The position numbers and the translations under genes were made by a program. The notes below the pieces were generated by a model. It searched no databases and had not been told where the DNA came from. It was given only the letters and a program-made list of their open reading frames with translations. Shown piece by piece: positions 54,106 through 63,075 of a DNA stretch of 64,000 nucleotides. The stretch's first letter is position 1, and each line of letters begins with the position of its first letter. Origin of the DNA: Flavisphingomonas formosensis (lineage in GTDB: Bacteria > Pseudomonadota > Alphaproteobacteria > Sphingomonadales > Sphingomonadaceae). The stretch lies in NCBI RefSeq assembly GCF_009755815.1, contig NZ_WRPK01000004.1:310001-374000 (forward strand), in the 5' to 3' direction.

Positions 54106-54744
54106 GTGACCGGCTTGGCCACCCCTCCGCGCGATTGTCCGCTTTGTCCGCGCCTCGCTGCGTTCCGCGAGGAACAGCGGGCGGCCCATCCCGACTGGTT
54201 CAATGCACCCGTGCCCAGTTTCGGAGATGCCGACGCCTGGCTTGCCATCGTCGGTCTGGCGCCGGGCCTGCAGGGAGCCAATCGCACTGGCCGACCATTT
54301 ACCGGCGATGCTTCGGGTGCGCTCTTCTATGGCACGCTCCTCAAATTCTGCCTCGCCGAGGGTGAATTTCGGGGCGAAAGTTCGGACGGGCTGCGCCTGA
54401 GGGGCGTGTACGTGGTCAATGCGGTGCGCTGCGTGCCTCCTCAGAACAAGCCTGTGCCGTCGGAGATCCATGCCTGCCGCCCATTCCTCGACGCCGAGCT
54501 TGCGGCGTTGCCGGCCCTACGGGTGGTGATCGCGCTCGGGCAGATCGCACATCAGTCGGCGATCAAGGCGATCGGCGGAAAGTTGCCCAAATATCCTTTC
54601 GGCCATCTCGCCGAACACCGGCTGCCGAACGGCATCCGGCTGATCGATAGCTATCATTGCTCGCGCTACAACCAGAATACCGGGCGGCTGACGCCGGCGA
54701 TGTTTGAAGCGGTATTCACGCGCGCGATCGAGTGCGTGACATGA
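54106..54744 (+). CDS. Uracil-DNA glycosylase, Fe-S type (family 4/5-like)
   Basis: 212 aa. N-terminal DCPLCPRLAAFREEQ supplies two Cys; others appear in VNAVRCVPPQNKPVPSEIHAC, giving the four cysteines of Fe-S-containing UDGs. Motif A is LAIVGLAPGLQGANRTGRPFTGDASG-like (split here), which matches family 5 (UdgB) better than family 4, and the C-terminal DSYHCSRYNQNTGRL matches motif B. Removes uracil and other damaged bases from DNA. GTG start 54106 after GGAGCAG. Coupled (ATGA) to a small membrane protein. Confidence 0.88.
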   Translation: MTGLATPPRDCPLCPRLAAFREEQRAAHPDWFNAPVPSFGDADAWLAIVGLAPGLQGANRTGRPFTGDASGALFYGTLLKFCLAEGEFRGESSDGLRLRGVYVVNAVRCVPPQNKPVPSEIHACRPFLDAELAALPALRVVIALGQIAHQSAIKAIGGKLPKYPFGHLAEHRLPNGIRLIDSYHCSRYNQNTGRLTPAMFEAVFTRAIECVT

Positions 54745-54905
54745 TTCATCTCACGCTCGCGATCGTCGATTTCATGGTGTTGTTGCTCAAGGCCGCGCTC
54801 AATCTCGCAGCCTGGATGGTCGCCGGCATCGTCTGCGCCTGCCTGGCGCTCTGGTTGGGCTGGCGCGCCGTCCGCAAGGGACGGCGCGGCCCCGACCGAT
54901 CCTGA
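54741..54905 (+). CDS. Small membrane protein (54 aa)
   Basis: Reading frame from an ATG overlapping the uracil-DNA glycosylase stop (ATGA) to TGA at 54903-54905. The peptide is almost entirely hydrophobic (HLTLAIVDFMVLLLKAALNL, AWMVAGIVCACLALWLGWRA), with one long or two short TM helices, and ends in a basic tail (VRKGRRGPDRS). The overlap and hydrophobic pattern argue that it is a real cistron, but it has no recognisable family. Confidence 0.5.
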   Translation: MIHLTLAIVDFMVLLLKAALNLAAWMVAGIVCACLALWLGWRAVRKGRRGPDRS

Positions 54906-55199
54906 TCAGACGGTCTTGAGATAGTCGAGATAGGAGCCGTCCGGCGGGCCGTCGAGCGCGGCCATTACCGGCCCGATGACGGCCTTGTCGAGATTGCCGC
55001 CGGCGGCCTTGTGCGCCTCTTCAGAATCCCATTTCTCGATGAAGACGAAGCGCTTCTCGTTGCCGAGGTCGCGCAGCACCTCGACGCCCTGGCAACCGGG
55101 AAAGGGGCGGACATGATCGGCGAGGCCGTAGAGCGCCGTTTCCAGCGTCGCGTCCTTCCCATCGGCGGCGTGCATCAGATACAGGCGGGCAACAGTCAT
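54906..55199 (-). CDS. Antibiotic biosynthesis monooxygenase (ABM)-family protein
   Basis: 97-aa dimeric alpha+beta-barrel protein: VARLYLMHAADGKDATLETA, LADHVRPFPGCQGVEVLRDL, FVFIEKWDSEEAHKAAGGNL. ABM proteins include quinol monooxygenases (YgiN-type) and heme-degrading enzymes; no catalytic residues distinguish them here. The start ATG 55199 has GGGAGGAAGCCG before it. It follows the agmatine genes aguA/aguB (14-base gap) in a minus-strand operon, with no obvious link to polyamine metabolism. Confidence 0.88.
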   Translation of the reverse strand: MTVARLYLMHAADGKDATLETALYGLADHVRPFPGCQGVEVLRDLGNEKRFVFIEKWDSEEAHKAAGGNLDKAVIGPVMAALDGPPDGSYLDYLKTV

Positions 55200-55213
55200 C
55201 GGCTTCCTCCCTC

Positions 55214-56062
55214 TTAAATATCCTGGGTCAGGCGGGTATATAGCTCGGGTCGTCGATCGCGGAAGAAGCCGAATGCCGCGCGGTGGCGCTTCACCACGTC
55301 GAGATCGAAGCTGGCGACCAGCGCGCCGGTCTCCTCGGCGCCATATTCCGCAGCGAAATCGCCCCGCTCGTCGGTGATGAAACTGTGGCCATAGAAGCGC
55401 TGGCCTTGCTCGGTTCCGATCCGGTTGGCGGCGACGACGGGCACCACGTTCGAGACGCTGTGCCCGATCATCGCGCGTCGCCACAGCCGGCTGGTGTCCA
55501 GCGAGGGATCATGGGGCTCGGATCCGATCGCGGTGGGGAAAAACAGGATGTCGGCACCCATCAGCATCATCGCGCGCGCCGTTTCGGGATACCATTGATC
55601 CCAGCAGATGCCGACGCCGATCGTGCCATAGGGGGTGGGCCACACCTTGAAGCCGGTGTTGCCGGGCCGGAAGTAGAATTTCTCCTCATAGCCCGGGCCG
55701 TCGGGAATGTGGCTCTTGCGATAGCTGCCCATCACGCGGCCCTGATCGTCGATCATCGCCAGCGTGTTGTAATAATGAGGGCCGTCCGCCTCGAAGAAGC
55801 TGGTCGGGATAAACACTTCGAGCTCGGCGGCGAGTGCCTGCATCGCGCGGACGGCCTTATGTTCGCCGAGCGGCTTGGCATTGGCGAACAGGCCCTCGTC
55901 CTCGACGCGGCAGAAATAGGGGCCTTCGAACAGCTCCGGCGGCAGGATCACCTTGGCGCCGCGGGCCGCGGCGTCGCGCACCAGCTCGGATACCGCCGCG
56001 ATATTCGCGTCGATGTCGTCAGTGAAGGCAAGCTGGAGGGCGGCAACGCTGATTTGGCTCAT
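55214..56062 (-). CDS. aguB: N-carbamoylputrescine amidase
   Basis: Hydrolyses N-carbamoylputrescine to putrescine, CO2 and ammonia. 282 aa nitrilase-superfamily enzyme with the Glu-Lys-Cys triad: LPPELFEGPYFCRVEDEGLF (Glu), YRKSHIPDGPGYEEKFYF (Lys) and IGVGICWDQWYPETARAM (Cys). Family-typical C-terminal FGFFRDRRPELY. The ATG overlaps the aguA stop (ATGA), so the two steps from agmatine are made from one message. Confidence 0.95.
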   Translation of the reverse strand: MSQISVAALQLAFTDDIDANIAAVSELVRDAAARGAKVILPPELFEGPYFCRVEDEGLFANAKPLGEHKAVRAMQALAAELEVFIPTSFFEADGPHYYNTLAMIDDQGRVMGSYRKSHIPDGPGYEEKFYFRPGNTGFKVWPTPYGTIGVGICWDQWYPETARAMMLMGADILFFPTAIGSEPHDPSLDTSRLWRRAMIGHSVSNVVPVVAANRIGTEQGQRFYGHSFITDERGDFAAEYGAEETGALVASFDLDVVKRHRAAFGFFRDRRPELYTRLTQDI

Positions 56063-57042
56063 GGTCTCGGTACCTGTTGGCTGATGCAGTGGAAGCTGCC
56101 CCCGCCGGTCAAGATATGGTCGGCCCGAAAGCCCACGGCCTTGCGTCCTGGAAAGAGCGTGCCGATCGCTTCCACCGCCGCCGAGTCGTTCTCCGCGCCA
56201 TAGAGCGGGATCACGACGGCGGCGTTGCCGATGTAGAAGTTCATGTAGGAAGCCGGGACGATTCCGCCATCCCGCTCGACCTTGCCGGGCGAAGGAATGG
56301 CGACGACCTCGAGTCCGAACGCCTCCGCCCGCGCGCGGGCGTCGCGATAGACGGCGGCATTGGGATCGTCGGCCGACGCCGGCTCCGGCACCGCCAGCAC
56401 ACCCTCGGCCACGAAGCGCGCAAGATTGTCGACATGGCCGTCGGTGTGATCGTTGAACAGACCGTCACCGAGCCACAGCAGGCGATCCACGCCCAGATCC
56501 TCGGCCAGCCGCGCCTCGAGCTGGGCGCGGTTCAACATCGGATTGCGGTTCGGATTGAGCACGCATTGTTCGGTGGTGACGGCAAGGCCGGTACCGTCGA
56601 CGTCGATAGCGCCGCCCTCGAAGATCCAGTCGCACGTCTTGACGGAAAAGCCTGCCCGGCCGGCCAGCCCGCGGGCGACCGTGTCGTCATGCTCCAGATC
56701 ATATTTGCCGCCCCAGCCGTTGAAGCCGAAGTCGCGCGCGGTCAGGCCCGCGTCGCCACGCACGATGATCGGCCCGGTGTCGCGCAGCCAGATGTCGCCA
56801 AACGGCAGCAGCTCGATGCACGCGCAGCCGCCGGCCAGTGCTTGTGCCGCCTTCGCCGCCTCCTCGTTAGCGGCTACAAGGCGAACTTGCTCGCCCATGC
56901 CGTCTGCGTGGACGGCACGAGCGAAGGCCGCAACCTCTTCCTGCGCTGGCGCCAGATCGTCTTCCCAGAGATCGGCGTGGCTCGGAAAACCGATCCACAC
57001 CCAATCATGCGGCGCCCATTCCGCCGGTAGCCTTGCTTTCAC
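56059..57042 (-). CDS. aguA: Agmatine deiminase
   Basis: Converts agmatine to N-carbamoylputrescine. 327 aa, pentein fold (PPADPH type). LPAEWAPHDWVWIGFPSHAD, GDIWLRDTGPIIVRGDAGL, FNGWGGKYDLEHDDTVARGL, catalytic Glu/His region IFEGGAIDVDGTGLAVTTEQ and DHTDGHVDNLARF, and the catalytic Cys in GGGSFHCISQQVPRP. The GTG at 57042 is chosen because it overlaps the M28 peptidase stop as GTGA and follows GAGGGAAT. Forms an operon with aguB. Confidence 0.95.
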   Translation of the reverse strand: MKARLPAEWAPHDWVWIGFPSHADLWEDDLAPAQEEVAAFARAVHADGMGEQVRLVAANEEAAKAAQALAGGCACIELLPFGDIWLRDTGPIIVRGDAGLTARDFGFNGWGGKYDLEHDDTVARGLAGRAGFSVKTCDWIFEGGAIDVDGTGLAVTTEQCVLNPNRNPMLNRAQLEARLAEDLGVDRLLWLGDGLFNDHTDGHVDNLARFVAEGVLAVPEPASADDPNAAVYRDARARAEAFGLEVVAIPSPGKVERDGGIVPASYMNFYIGNAAVVIPLYGAENDSAAVEAIGTLFPGRKAVGFRADHILTGGGSFHCISQQVPRP

Positions 57043-58676
57043 ATTCCCTCGCGTGACTTGTCCCGAATCGCTTTGAATTCGGTGCCCGGATACCAGTTCG
57101 GCCACATATCGCCATCGGCCAGTTCGCGGCCGATATCATAGTAAAGTGTCAGATCCTCGACAGCGCCCGACCAGTCCCAGTTCGGATCATATTCGTCCTG
57201 CGGCTTGTGATAGCGATGCGCCGTATAATCGTCGTCCGCCTTCTTGCCCGCAGCGATGCCGCCGACGAGGAGATCCTGGCCGCTGTCCGCATCCAGCATC
57301 GGCACGCCTTTCTTGGCGAAGCTGAAATGGTCCGAGCGATAGTAGAAGCCCTTCTCCGGCGTCGGTTCCGGCATGATCGTGCGATGCTGGGTAGCGGCCC
57401 AGCGCTTTAGGCTTTCCTCGAGCTCGGACTTGCCCGGTCCGACGACGACGATGTCGCGGGTGCGACCCTTCACGTTGAGTCCGTCCATGTTGACGCCGCC
57501 GACGGTGCGCGCGAGCGGAAAGATCGGATGCTCCGCATAATATTGCGAGCCGAGCAGGCCGGCTTCCTCCGCAGTCACCGCAAGAAAGACCTGCGAGCGG
57601 GCGGTGGGGCCGGCCTTGGCCTGCGCCTCGGCGAGCGCGACCAGGCCCGCGACGCCACTCGCATTGTCGAGCGCGCCGTTGCAAATGTCGTCGCCGTTGA
57701 CCGGCTCGCAATGGCCGAGATGATCCCAGTGCGCGGAATAGATGACCACCTCGTCCGGACGGGTCTTGCCCGGCAGGATGCCAACCACATTCTTCGATTT
57801 CTGCCGCTTGATGGCGTTGTCGATCGTGATCGATGCCTTGAGCTTCAGCGGCACGGCCTTGAAGCCAGGCTTCGACGCTGCGGCAGCCAGAGCATCCAGA
57901 TCCTGCCCCGCCGCGGCCATCAGCCGGCGCGCCGCCGCATTGGACAGCCAGCCGATCACCGCCGACTGGTCCATATGATCGTTGGTAGCGTCCATCTCGA
58001 GCTGCGGCCCCGTCCAGGACGAGACGACGACGTCGAAAGGATAGGCGGCGGGCTCGGTGTCGTGGACGATGAACACTGCCGCCGCGCCCTGCCGCGCCGC
58101 TTCCTCATATTTGTAGGTCCAGCGGCCATAATAGGTCATCGCCCGGCCGCCGAACGGTCCGTCGAGCGTCTGGGTCTTCCAGTCGGGATCGTTGATCAGC
58201 AGGACGACCGTCTTTCCTTTGACGTCGATGCCGGCATAGTCGTTCCAGTTCTTCTCGGGGGCGTTGATGCCGTAACCGACGAAGACGATGTCGGAATTGG
58301 CAACCGAGACCTGCGGCCGGACGCGATAGGTGGCGGCGACGATGTCGGTCTTGTACGTGAGGGACAGCGGCGTCTTGCCGCCGCTGATGTCCAGATGCGT
58401 CGTGGGTGCGGCGGTGATCTCGACCAGCGGCACGTCCTGGAACCAGCTGCCCTTGTTGCCGGGCTGCAGCCCCGCCTGCTTGAAGCGCTCGACGATATAG
58501 GCGGTGGTCTTCTCTTCGGCCGGCGTGGTCGGCTTGCGGCCTTCATAAGCGTCTGAGGAAAGGGTTTGCGTCACGCTTTTGAGCGTGTCGATCGAGATCG
58601 CCGGCGGCGCGGCCTGGGCGGTGGTGGCCAGCAAAGAGACGAGCGCCAGCGCGCGCAACGGACGGATAAGCGCCAT
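57039..58676 (-). CDS. M28-family metallopeptidase, exported
   Basis: 545 aa. Signal peptide MALIRPLRALALVSLLATTA, PA domain inserted at about 130-260 (VFVGYGINAPEKNWNDYAGI, GKTVVLLINDPDW), then the M28 catalytic domain. Zinc ligands sit in YSAHWDHLG, GALDNASGVAGLVAL and VTAEEAGLLGSQYYAEHP; VNMDGLNVKGRTRD and RSDHFSFAKKGVP complete the site. Probably a periplasmic aminopeptidase acting on peptides. The start ATG 58676 has a GGAGGAAC site. It precedes aguA with a GTGA overlap. Divergent from the S9 peptidase gene. Confidence 0.93.
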   Translation of the reverse strand: MALIRPLRALALVSLLATTAQAAPPAISIDTLKSVTQTLSSDAYEGRKPTTPAEEKTTAYIVERFKQAGLQPGNKGSWFQDVPLVEITAAPTTHLDISGGKTPLSLTYKTDIVAATYRVRPQVSVANSDIVFVGYGINAPEKNWNDYAGIDVKGKTVVLLINDPDWKTQTLDGPFGGRAMTYYGRWTYKYEEAARQGAAAVFIVHDTEPAAYPFDVVVSSWTGPQLEMDATNDHMDQSAVIGWLSNAAARRLMAAAGQDLDALAAAASKPGFKAVPLKLKASITIDNAIKRQKSKNVVGILPGKTRPDEVVIYSAHWDHLGHCEPVNGDDICNGALDNASGVAGLVALAEAQAKAGPTARSQVFLAVTAEEAGLLGSQYYAEHPIFPLARTVGGVNMDGLNVKGRTRDIVVVGPGKSELEESLKRWAATQHRTIMPEPTPEKGFYYRSDHFSFAKKGVPMLDADSGQDLLVGGIAAGKKADDDYTAHRYHKPQDEYDPNWDWSGAVEDLTLYYDIGRELADGDMWPNWYPGTEFKAIRDKSREGM

Positions 58677-58884
58677 GAGGTTCCTCCTGTTCGTTCGTCC
58701 CCCACGACGATGGCCTGAAGCATGGCAGGACGCCTCGGACTGCGCAACAGCGGCGGACGGCGGCTTTGTGATCCAGACCATGTCGGGGGTCTTGCGATCG
58801 TTTCGATTTTGGATGTGATTCCAGCCATCTGCCTCTGGCCGGAAAGTGTAGGCTGGGCCAAAGAAACAGGGTGAAGGGGGAAGA

Positions 58885-60900
58885 ATGAGGATAGGAACGG
58901 TCAAGCGCCGGCTGCGGGGCAACTGCGGCTGGATGGGGCTTCTGGCGGCATCCGTGCTGTTCGCGGGCGCGATCCCGGCTGAGGCGGCAGACGCTCCGGT
59001 CGATCCGGCCCGCCTGTTCGGGGTTCGCCCGGATATCGAGGATATCTCGCTGTCGCCGGACGGCAGCAAGGTGGCTCTGATCATGCCGGGGCCGGGACGC
59101 GCGTCGATCCTGAGCGTCGCCAAGGTGGGTGTGGGGCAGGCTCCCAAAGGGCTCAACCGGACAGATGGAAATCCGACGCGCCTGGTGAGTTGCAATTGGG
59201 TCGCCGACGACAGGCTCGTCTGCATGACCTACGGGCTGGTGCATTTTCAAGGAGACATGATCGGCTTCACCCGGCTGTCCGCCGTGGATACGAACACCGG
59301 CGCTGCGCGCGAACTCGGTACGCGGGATAACGACAAGACACTGGGGCTGCACCAGTTCGACGGCGAGATCATTGACCGGCTGGATCAGAGGGAGTGGGTT
59401 CTGCTCAGCCGCAGCTACGTGCCCCAAGTGGATATTGGAACCCGCCTGGCCCAAACGCGATCTGGTTTAGGTGTCGACAAGGTCAATGTCCGCACGCTCG
59501 CCGTCCAGAATGTCGAGGTCGCGCGAGAAAACGCCGCGCGCTATATGTCCGACGGAAATGGTCATGTCCGCATCATGCAGATGGAGATGACGGCCGGGCC
59601 CCAACAATCGCTGACCGGCGTGACTGTCACCTACTATCGTTCCTCACAGGGCGACGGCTGGAAGGAACTCGCCAGAAATGATCCCAAGACCGATCAGAGC
59701 TTCACGCCACTGGGCGTCGATGGCGGGCAGAATGCGGTCTATGTACTCAAGAAGAAAGACGGTCGGAATGCCCTTTACAAGATTCTGCTCGATGGTTCGA
59801 TGCAGACCGATCTCGTCTATGCCAATCCGCAGGTGGACGTCGACGATATCGTGACTCTGGGGCGGGATGGGCACGTGATCGGGGTCAGCTACGTCACCGA
59901 CAGGCGGGAAGTGGCGTATCTCGATCCCGATTATGAAAAATTGGCGAGGTCCCTTTCCAAGGCCCTGCCGGGATTGCCGCTCGTCCGGTTCATCGATGCC
60001 AGCCGGGATCTGTCGAAACTGCTTATCTTCGCGGGAAGCGACATCGATCCAGGCCGCTACTACGTGCTCGACCGCAGCACACATCAGATGAAGGAGATCA
60101 GTCTGGCCCGGCCCGATCTCGAGCATGTCCGTCTCGCCGAGCAGAAAGCGGTTACATACAGCTCGATCGACGGCGTGCGGGTGCCCGCCTATCTGACGCT
60201 TCCGCCCGGTAGCAACGGCAAGAACCTGCCTGCGCTGGTCATGCCGCACGGCGGCCCCTCGGCGCGGGACGAGTGGGGGTTCGACTGGCTTGCGCAATAT
60301 TTCGCGCATCGCGGGTTTGCCGTTCTCCAGCCCAATTTCCGGGGATCGAGCGGCTATGGTGCCGACTGGTTTGTCGACAACGGCTTTCGCTCCTGGCGGA
60401 CGGCGATCGGGGATGTCGTCGGCGCCGGGCGATGGCTCATCAAGGAAGGCATAGCGGATCCGGCGAAGCTAGGTATCTTCGGCTGGTCCTATGGCGGCTA
60501 TGCGGCGCTCCAGTCCAACGTGCTGGACTCCGATCTGTTCAAGGCTGTCATTGCCGTCGCGCCGGTCACCGATCTGCAATCGCTGAAGCAAGAAGCGCAG
60601 AATTTCACCAACGACAGGCTGGTGCGAGCCTTTGTCGGTGACGGCCCGGCGGTGACTGACGGGTCACCCGTGCGTCATGCGGCGGCGTTTAAAGCGCCGG
60701 TGCTGATGTTCCACGGCGATCAGGACGGCAACGTCCGTATCTTCCAGTCGCGCGAGATGGACGATGCGTTGCGGCACGCCGGCAAATCGAGCGAACTGGT
60801 CGTCTTCAAGGGGCTGGATCACCAGCTCGACGACAGTGATGCGCGGACGCAGCTGCTCGCGCGCAGCTATGATTTCCTGAAGGCCAATCTGCACATGTAA
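58885..60900 (+). CDS. S9-family prolyl oligopeptidase-like peptidase, exported
   Basis: 671 aa. Signal peptide (CGWMGLLAASVLFAGAIPAE, end near AEA-ADA), N-terminal seven-bladed propeller-like domain (ISLSPDGSKVALIMPGPGRA, about 35-400), and a C-terminal alpha/beta-hydrolase domain: LVMPHGGPSARDEWGFDWLA, Ser nucleophile in GIFGWSYGGYAALQ-like motif, Asp in FHGDQDGNVRIF, His in GLDHQLDDSD. An exported dipeptidyl/acylaminoacyl peptidase. Strong ribosome site GGGGGAAG. Paralogous to the frameshifted gene at 48587. Followed by a GC-rich terminator shared with rpsD. Confidence 0.94.
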   Translation: MRIGTVKRRLRGNCGWMGLLAASVLFAGAIPAEAADAPVDPARLFGVRPDIEDISLSPDGSKVALIMPGPGRASILSVAKVGVGQAPKGLNRTDGNPTRLVSCNWVADDRLVCMTYGLVHFQGDMIGFTRLSAVDTNTGAARELGTRDNDKTLGLHQFDGEIIDRLDQREWVLLSRSYVPQVDIGTRLAQTRSGLGVDKVNVRTLAVQNVEVARENAARYMSDGNGHVRIMQMEMTAGPQQSLTGVTVTYYRSSQGDGWKELARNDPKTDQSFTPLGVDGGQNAVYVLKKKDGRNALYKILLDGSMQTDLVYANPQVDVDDIVTLGRDGHVIGVSYVTDRREVAYLDPDYEKLARSLSKALPGLPLVRFIDASRDLSKLLIFAGSDIDPGRYYVLDRSTHQMKEISLARPDLEHVRLAEQKAVTYSSIDGVRVPAYLTLPPGSNGKNLPALVMPHGGPSARDEWGFDWLAQYFAHRGFAVLQPNFRGSSGYGADWFVDNGFRSWRTAIGDVVGAGRWLIKEGIADPAKLGIFGWSYGGYAALQSNVLDSDLFKAVIAVAPVTDLQSLKQEAQNFTNDRLVRAFVGDGPAVTDGSPVRHAAAFKAPVLMFHGDQDGNVRIFQSREMDDALRHAGKSSELVVFKGLDHQLDDSDARTQLLARSYDFLKANLHM

Positions 60901-60932
60901 AAAGGGGCGGCCCCCGTTGGGACCGCCCCTTT
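60901..60932. terminator. Bidirectional terminator between S9 peptidase and rpsD
   Basis: AAAGGGGCGG and CCGCCCCTTT form a perfect 10-bp stem around a 12-base loop, followed by TTTCTTG on the plus strand and by A/T-rich AAA on the other side. Serves both converging genes. Confidence 0.85.
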
Positions 60933-60955
60933 CTTGCTTTGGCTGGAAGGCCGGA

Positions 60956-61570
60956 TCAGCGCGAGTAGAACTCGACGACCAGGTTCGGTTCCATCTTCAC
61001 CGGATAGGGAACTTCGTCGAGCGTCGGAACGCGGATGAAGGTCACCTTGGCCGCGCCGTCCGGAGCGACATAATCGGGAATGTCGCGCTCGGAGAGGCTC
61101 TGGGCCTCGAGCACCAGCGCCATTTCCTGCGCCTTGCTGCCCAGCGTCACCTCGTCACCCGGCTTCACGAGGCGCGAGGCGATGTTGCACTTCACGCCGT
61201 TGACGCGGATGTGACCATGGCTGACGAGCTGGCGCGCGGCGAAAATCGTCGGCGCGAACTTGGCGCGATAGACGATCGCGTCGAGGCGGCGCTCGAGCAG
61301 GCCGATCAGGTTCTGCGAGGTGTCGCCCTTCATGCGGCTGGCCTCGACATAGGCCTTCTTGAACTGCTTTTCGGTGACGTCGCCATAATAGCCCTTCAGC
61401 TTCTGCTTGGCGCGCAGCTGAATGCCATAATCCGAAAGCTTGCCCTTGCGGCGCTGGCCGTGCTGGCCGGGGCCATATTCGCGCTTGTTCACCGGGGACT
61501 TCGGACGGCCCCAGATGTTCTCGCCCATGCGGCGGTCGAGTTTGAACTTGGCGCTGCTGCGCTTCGACAT
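60956..61570 (-). CDS. rpsD: 30S ribosomal protein S4
   Basis: Primary 16S rRNA-binding protein that nucleates 30S assembly. 204 aa. [60 protein letters not shown], and S4 RNA-binding domain [20 protein letters not shown]. The zinc-binding Cys motif of some S4 proteins is absent. ATG at 61570 is the usual start (MSKRS). Encoded alone rather than in the alpha operon, as is usual in alphaproteobacteria. Its promoter must lie in the 180-bp gap to 61750. Confidence 0.97.
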   Translation of the reverse strand: MSKRSSAKFKLDRRMGENIWGRPKSPVNKREYGPGQHGQRRKGKLSDYGIQLRAKQKLKGYYGDVTEKQFKKAYVEASRMKGDTSQNLIGLLERRLDAIVYRAKFAPTIFAARQLVSHGHIRVNGVKCNIASRLVKPGDEVTLGSKAQEMALVLEAQSLSERDIPDYVAPDGAAKVTFIRVPTLDEVPYPVKMEPNLVVEFYSR

Positions 61571-61750
61571 GAATCTATCCTTCAATCGCTACGACGTAAT
61601 CCGCCCATCCTGCGGGAGGAGGGACGGGGTTCTTCCCGGTATTTCGCTCTGCTGGGATCTCGGATGGGATCGGCAGGGCCACCGCTTCACCGGGGTGCGG
61701 GGCCGATTGCGAAGGCCGGGCTTCTAGAGCCGTGGCGGCCAAAGTCAAGC

Positions 61751-62503
61751 TCAACGCGGGCGGGGCTTTTCGAGGGCACTCAGCACGCCGCGCAAGGTAC
61801 GCACTTCCTGGGCATTCCAGGCTGGCTTGGTCAGCACCGAACGCAGCGTCCTTTTGGTCGCGGGCACGCGATCGGGTGGAAAGAAATAGCCGGCGTCCTC
61901 AAGCATCGCTTCCAGATGCTCAACGAGACCGTCTAGATCGGCCTGTGGCGCCGGTGGCTCCAGTTCCACGCTGGGGGGAGAGGCGAGCGTTTCCCCTTTC
62001 GACCACTCATAGGCGACGAGGATCACCGCCTGAGCCAGGTTGAGGCTGCCGAATTCGGGATTGATCGGCACGGTCACGATCGTCCGTGCGATCGCGACGT
62101 CGTCGGTTTCGAGGCCGGACCGTTCCGGTCCGAACAGGAAAGCGGAACGGCCGGCTTCGGTGCGGATGGCGCGGGCGGCCTCTTCGGGTGTAACGACCGG
62201 CTTCACCAGGCCGCGCTTGCGCACCGTAGTCGCATAGACATGGGCACAGTCGGCGGTCGCGTCGGCGATACTGTCAAAGACTTTCGCCTGTTCCAGCACG
62301 ATGTCCGCACCGGACGCGGCGGGGCCGGCATCCGGATTGGGCCAGCCGTCGCGCGGTGCCACGAGCCTCATGTCGGTGAGCCCGAAATTGAGCATCGCCC
62401 GTGCGGCCTTGCCGATATTCTCGCCGAGTTGGGGGCGGACCAGGATGATCACGGGAGGCGGGGAGGCGTCCCCAGAGGGCTGAAAATCTTTAGAGGCGCT
62501 CAA
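61751..62503 (-). CDS. trmJ: tRNA (cytidine/uridine-2'-O-)-methyltransferase TrmJ
   Basis: SPOUT-class SAM-dependent methyltransferase that 2'-O-methylates position 32 of tRNAs. 250 aa: VIILVRPQLGENIGKAARAM, ADIVLEQAKVFDSIADAT, the deep-knot SAM-binding FLFGPERSGLETDDVAIART and VPINPEFGSLNLAQAVILVA, with a C-terminal helical extension (LVEHLEAMLEDAGYFFPPDR). Located between rpsD and nrdR on the minus strand. Confidence 0.93.
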   Translation of the reverse strand: MSASKDFQPSGDASPPPVIILVRPQLGENIGKAARAMLNFGLTDMRLVAPRDGWPNPDAGPAASGADIVLEQAKVFDSIADATADCAHVYATTVRKRGLVKPVVTPEEAARAIRTEAGRSAFLFGPERSGLETDDVAIARTIVTVPINPEFGSLNLAQAVILVAYEWSKGETLASPPSVELEPPAPQADLDGLVEHLEAMLEDAGYFFPPDRVPATKRTLRSVLTKPAWNAQEVRTLRGVLSALEKPRPR

Positions 62504-62589
62504 GCCAGGATCCTTCGATACGGGAATTCGCCAGGCTCAGTCCCTACTCAGGATGAGCGGAGATGGGAATTGCCGGGCCAAAAAGGGGA

Positions 62590-63051
62590 TCACGACGAGC
62601 CCGCTTCGCTCACCGCCCCCGCAAAATCCTCAAAATCCTTGGCTTCGGTGAAGTCCTTATAGACGCTGGCGAAGCGGATATAGGCTACGCTGTCCAGCGC
62701 CTTGAGACCAGTCATGACCATCTCGCCCACATGTTTGGCCGCGATCTCGCTCTCGCCGCTGGTCTCGATCTGCCGCTGGATGTCGGACACCAGCCGCTCG
62801 ATACGCTCGCTCGCGATCGGCCGCTTGCGGCAGGCGATCGCGATCGAGCGTTCGAGCTTGGTCCGGTCGAACGCTTCGCGGCGGCCTTCGCTCTTCACCA
62901 CCGTGAGTTCGCGCAGCTGCACGCGTTCGAAGGTGGTGAAGCGGGCGCCGCAGCCTTCGCACTGGCGGCGGCGGCGGATGGCGTTGCCGTCCTCGGAGGG
63001 ACGGCTGTCCTTCACCTGGCTGTCCTCATGGGAACAGAAAGGGCAACGCAT
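62590..63051 (-). CDS. nrdR: Transcriptional repressor NrdR
   Basis: ATP-cone regulator that represses ribonucleotide reductase genes when dATP is high. 153 aa. N-terminal zinc ribbon [17 protein letters not shown] with C3, C6 and [15 protein letters not shown] (C31, C34); ATP-cone from about residue 49 ([20 protein letters not shown]). C-terminal [19 protein letters not shown]. It follows glyA (24-base gap) on the same strand, the standard alphaproteobacterial glyA-nrdR arrangement. Confidence 0.97.
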   Translation of the reverse strand: MRCPFCSHEDSQVKDSRPSEDGNAIRRRRQCEGCGARFTTFERVQLRELTVVKSEGRREAFDRTKLERSIAIACRKRPIASERIERLVSDIQRQIETSGESEIAAKHVGEMVMTGLKALDSVAYIRFASVYKDFTEAKDFEDFAGAVSEAGSS

Positions 63052-63075
63052 CTAGCGGATCCGCCTCCGGTCGGC

